Of a DNA stretch of 22,191 nucleotides, positions 20,688 to 22,191 are shown piece after piece. The stretch's first letter is position 1. Every line of letters begins with the position of its first letter. The translations under genes were made by a program, and so were the position numbers. Source of the DNA: Salinimicrobium sp049687495 (GTDB lineage Bacteria > Bacteroidota > Bacteroidia > Flavobacteriales > Flavobacteriaceae); assembly GCA_049687495.1 (NCBI GenBank), contig JBAVJB010000135.1, positions 1 to 22,191 on the forward strand. Direction: 5' to 3'. The notes under the pieces are model-generated. The model was not told the origin of the DNA. It searched no databases and saw only the letters and a program-made list of their open reading frames with translations.

Positions 20688-22147
20688 TAAATCTCTTTTC
20701 GTAAACGCGCTACAGGAATGTCCAATTGTTCGCGGTATTTAGCGACCGTACGCCTTGCAATGGGATAACCTTTTTCCTTCAGGATCTTTGCCAGTTTCTC
20801 ATCGGTCAAAGGCTTCCGCTTGTTCTCATCCTCAATGGTCATCTCCAGGATCTTCTTGATCTCTCTTGTGGAAACATCTTCTCCCTGGTCATTCTTCATA
20901 GATTCAGAAAAGAAATTCTTGATGAGAATGGTGCCGTAAGGCGTATCTACATACTTACTGTTGGCCACCCTTGAAACGGTTGAAACATCCATGTCTATCT
21001 CATCTGCAATATCTTTAAGGATCATAGGCTTCAGGTTACGCTCATCACCTGTCAAAAAATACTCTTTTTGATAGTTCATTATGGAGCTCATGGTCACGAA
21101 CAAAGTGGTTTGCCGCTGTTTTATGGCTTCAATGAACCATTTTGCAGCATCCAGTTTTTGCTTGATGAACATCACCGCGTCTTTCTGTGCCTTTGATTTT
21201 TCCTTTGAGGCTTTGTAGCCCTTCAGCATTTCGCTGTAGTCTTTGGAAACATGCATCTCCGGCGCATTTCGGCCGTTTAGGCTTAGCTCCAGTTCCCCGT
21301 CAACGATCTTTATCGTAAAATCTGGGATCACATGCTCCACCATTCTGGTGTTACCCGAGTAGGCACCACCCGGTTTCGGGTTTAGGTGTTCGATGACCTC
21401 TATGGCTTCCCGAAGCTCATCTTCAGAAATATCGTGCTTGGAAAGCAGTTTTTGGTAATGCTTCTTGCTGAACTGGTCAAAAGACTTTTCAATAATATCT
21501 GCCGCCAGGCTCACTGCTCTTGTGGGTTCCTTCCGGTTGAGCTGTATCAACAGGCACTCCTGCAAAGAACGGGCTCCTACTCCTGCAGGATCCAGTTCGT
21601 GAATGTACTTGAGCACCTTTTCCACCGTGTCTTCATCGGTGTAAACGTTCTGCGTAAAAGCAAGATCGTCCACGATATCCTGGACAGAGCGGCGAATGTA
21701 TCCGCTTTCGTCGACGCTACCCACGAGGAATTCGGCTATTTCTTTTTCAGAATCATCCAGCCTCAGGGTACTCAGCTGGGTCTTTAAATATTGCGTGAAA
21801 GATATTCCGCTGGCGTAAGGCACCTGCCGGTCTTCATCATCTGCACTGTAGTTGTTGGCCTGCAGACGATAATTTGGTATTTCATCATCACTCAGGTATT
21901 CATCAACGTCGATCTCGGCTTCTATGGACTCATTACCCGGGTCTTCCTCCTGGTATTCATCATTGCTGAAATCCTCCTCATACTCCTCCTTTTCCTCTTT
22001 TCCGCCTTCAAGGGCAGGGTTCTCTTCCATTTCCTGTTTGAGCCGCTGTTCAAATGCCTGTGTGGGCAATTGAATGAGCTTCATCAACTGGATCTGCTGA
22101 GGAGAAAGCTTTTGAGATAATTTTAAATTTAATTGCTGCTTGAGCAT
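20687..22147 (-). CDS. rpoN: RNA polymerase sigma-54 factor
   Basis: This 486-residue sigma factor directs RNA polymerase to -24/-12 promoters, where it needs an AAA+ activator. Region I is the Gln/Leu-rich start QLNLKLSQKLSPQQIQLMKL (5-24), which contacts the activator. A strongly acidic region II follows (about 50-90), then the core-binding domain. A helix-turn-helix sits near 375-400 (ADEIDMDVSTVSRVANSKYV), and the RpoN box ARRTVAKYRE (464-473) lies near the C-terminus, so all parts are present. The open frame begins at a TTG at 22183, but ATG 22145-22147 gives the family's usual first residues. Its stop overlaps the PAP2-like start. The upstream promoter is at or beyond the window edge; TATTTTTA on the minus strand is a weak candidate. 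Confidence 0.96.
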   Translation of the reverse strand: MLKQQLNLKLSQKLSPQQIQLMKLIQLPTQAFEQRLKQEMEENPALEGGKEEKEEYEEDFSNDEYQEEDPGNESIEAEIDVDEYLSDDEIPNYRLQANNYSADDEDRQVPYASGISFTQYLKTQLSTLRLDDSEKEIAEFLVGSVDESGYIRRSVQDIVDDLAFTQNVYTDEDTVEKVLKYIHELDPAGVGARSLQECLLIQLNRKEPTRAVSLAADIIEKSFDQFSKKHYQKLLSKHDISEDELREAIEVIEHLNPKPGGAYSGNTRMVEHVIPDFTIKIVDGELELSLNGRNAPEMHVSKDYSEMLKGYKASKEKSKAQKDAVMFIKQKLDAAKWFIEAIKQRQTTLFVTMSSIMNYQKEYFLTGDERNLKPMILKDIADEIDMDVSTVSRVANSKYVDTPYGTILIKNFFSESMKNDQGEDVSTREIKKILEMTIEDENKRKPLTDEKLAKILKEKGYPIARRTVAKYREQLDIPVARLRKEI

Positions 22148-22191
22148 ACTGTTATAGGGCTTTCCATAAAAATAAGAAAACAATCTACAAA

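Noticed and set aside
22148..22183. TTG start adding 12 residues to RpoN
   Set aside because: The family N-terminus begins at the ATG 22145-22147; the added residues fall in the promoter-like AT-rich leader.
1..22191. Mobile element, CRISPR array, defence island or biosynthetic cluster
   Set aside because: No transposase, integrase, direct-repeat array, nuclease/ATPase pair or multi-enzyme cluster is visible; all long genes are housekeeping, efflux or envelope functions.

Overview
The window reads as a chromosomal segment from a member of the Bacteroidota, most probably the family Flavobacteriaceae. Three things point there: the content (a PorT-like type IX secretion protein, an ExbB/4-TM protein/ExbD/ExbD cluster and an RND pump operon led by a TetR gene), a promoter signature (TTG, about 19-20 bases, then TAnnTTTG) that recurs at real gene starts, and the near absence of Shine-Dalgarno sequences. 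There are no insertion sequences, CRISPR arrays or phage genes, and I see nothing that looks recently acquired.

Layout. (1) 1-110, minus: the first 36 codons of a proA-like gene. (2) 235-6932, minus: one tight operon, tetR - tolC-like outer-membrane factor - lipoprotein membrane-fusion protein - RND permease, closed by a terminator at 190-212. Its promoter and a candidate TetR operator lie at 6954-6995, inside what a naive ORF call would treat as the tetR 5' end. (3) 7077-8051, plus: a short-chain trans-prenyl diphosphate synthase, overlapping tail to tail with a secreted beta-barrel protein (8048-8701, minus). (4) 8813-12946, plus: sucA-sucB, the E1 and E2 parts of 2-oxoglutarate dehydrogenase, ending at a bidirectional terminator. 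A previously uncalled 34-residue membrane protein (13011-13115, minus) shares that terminator. (5) 13188-13625, minus: a one-domain retropepsin-like protease. It is divergent from a plus operon tatD - acyltransferase - ansA (13678-16651), whose last two genes start with GTG and TTG. (6) tRNA-Ser(GGA) at 16736-16823. (7) 16892-19270, plus: exbB - unknown 4-TM protein - exbD - exbD, an energy-transducing stator module with its own strong terminator. (8) porT (19371-20087, plus) starts from a promoter touching that terminator. It converges with, and overlaps by 6 bp, a PAP2-like membrane protein that is translationally coupled to rpoN (sigma-54) on the minus strand.

How the genes work together: the tetR operon encodes a complete tripartite efflux pump with its own regulator; sucAB serves the TCA cycle; and the ExbB/ExbD module makes a proton-driven motor next to a T9SS component. 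Most of the window is ordinary housekeeping. The points most worth a second look are the tetR operator and start, the hidden small membrane protein, the 4-TM protein inside the ExbBD operon with the CxxC-bearing ExbD, and several start-codon corrections. No gene-free stretch exceeds 300 bases.
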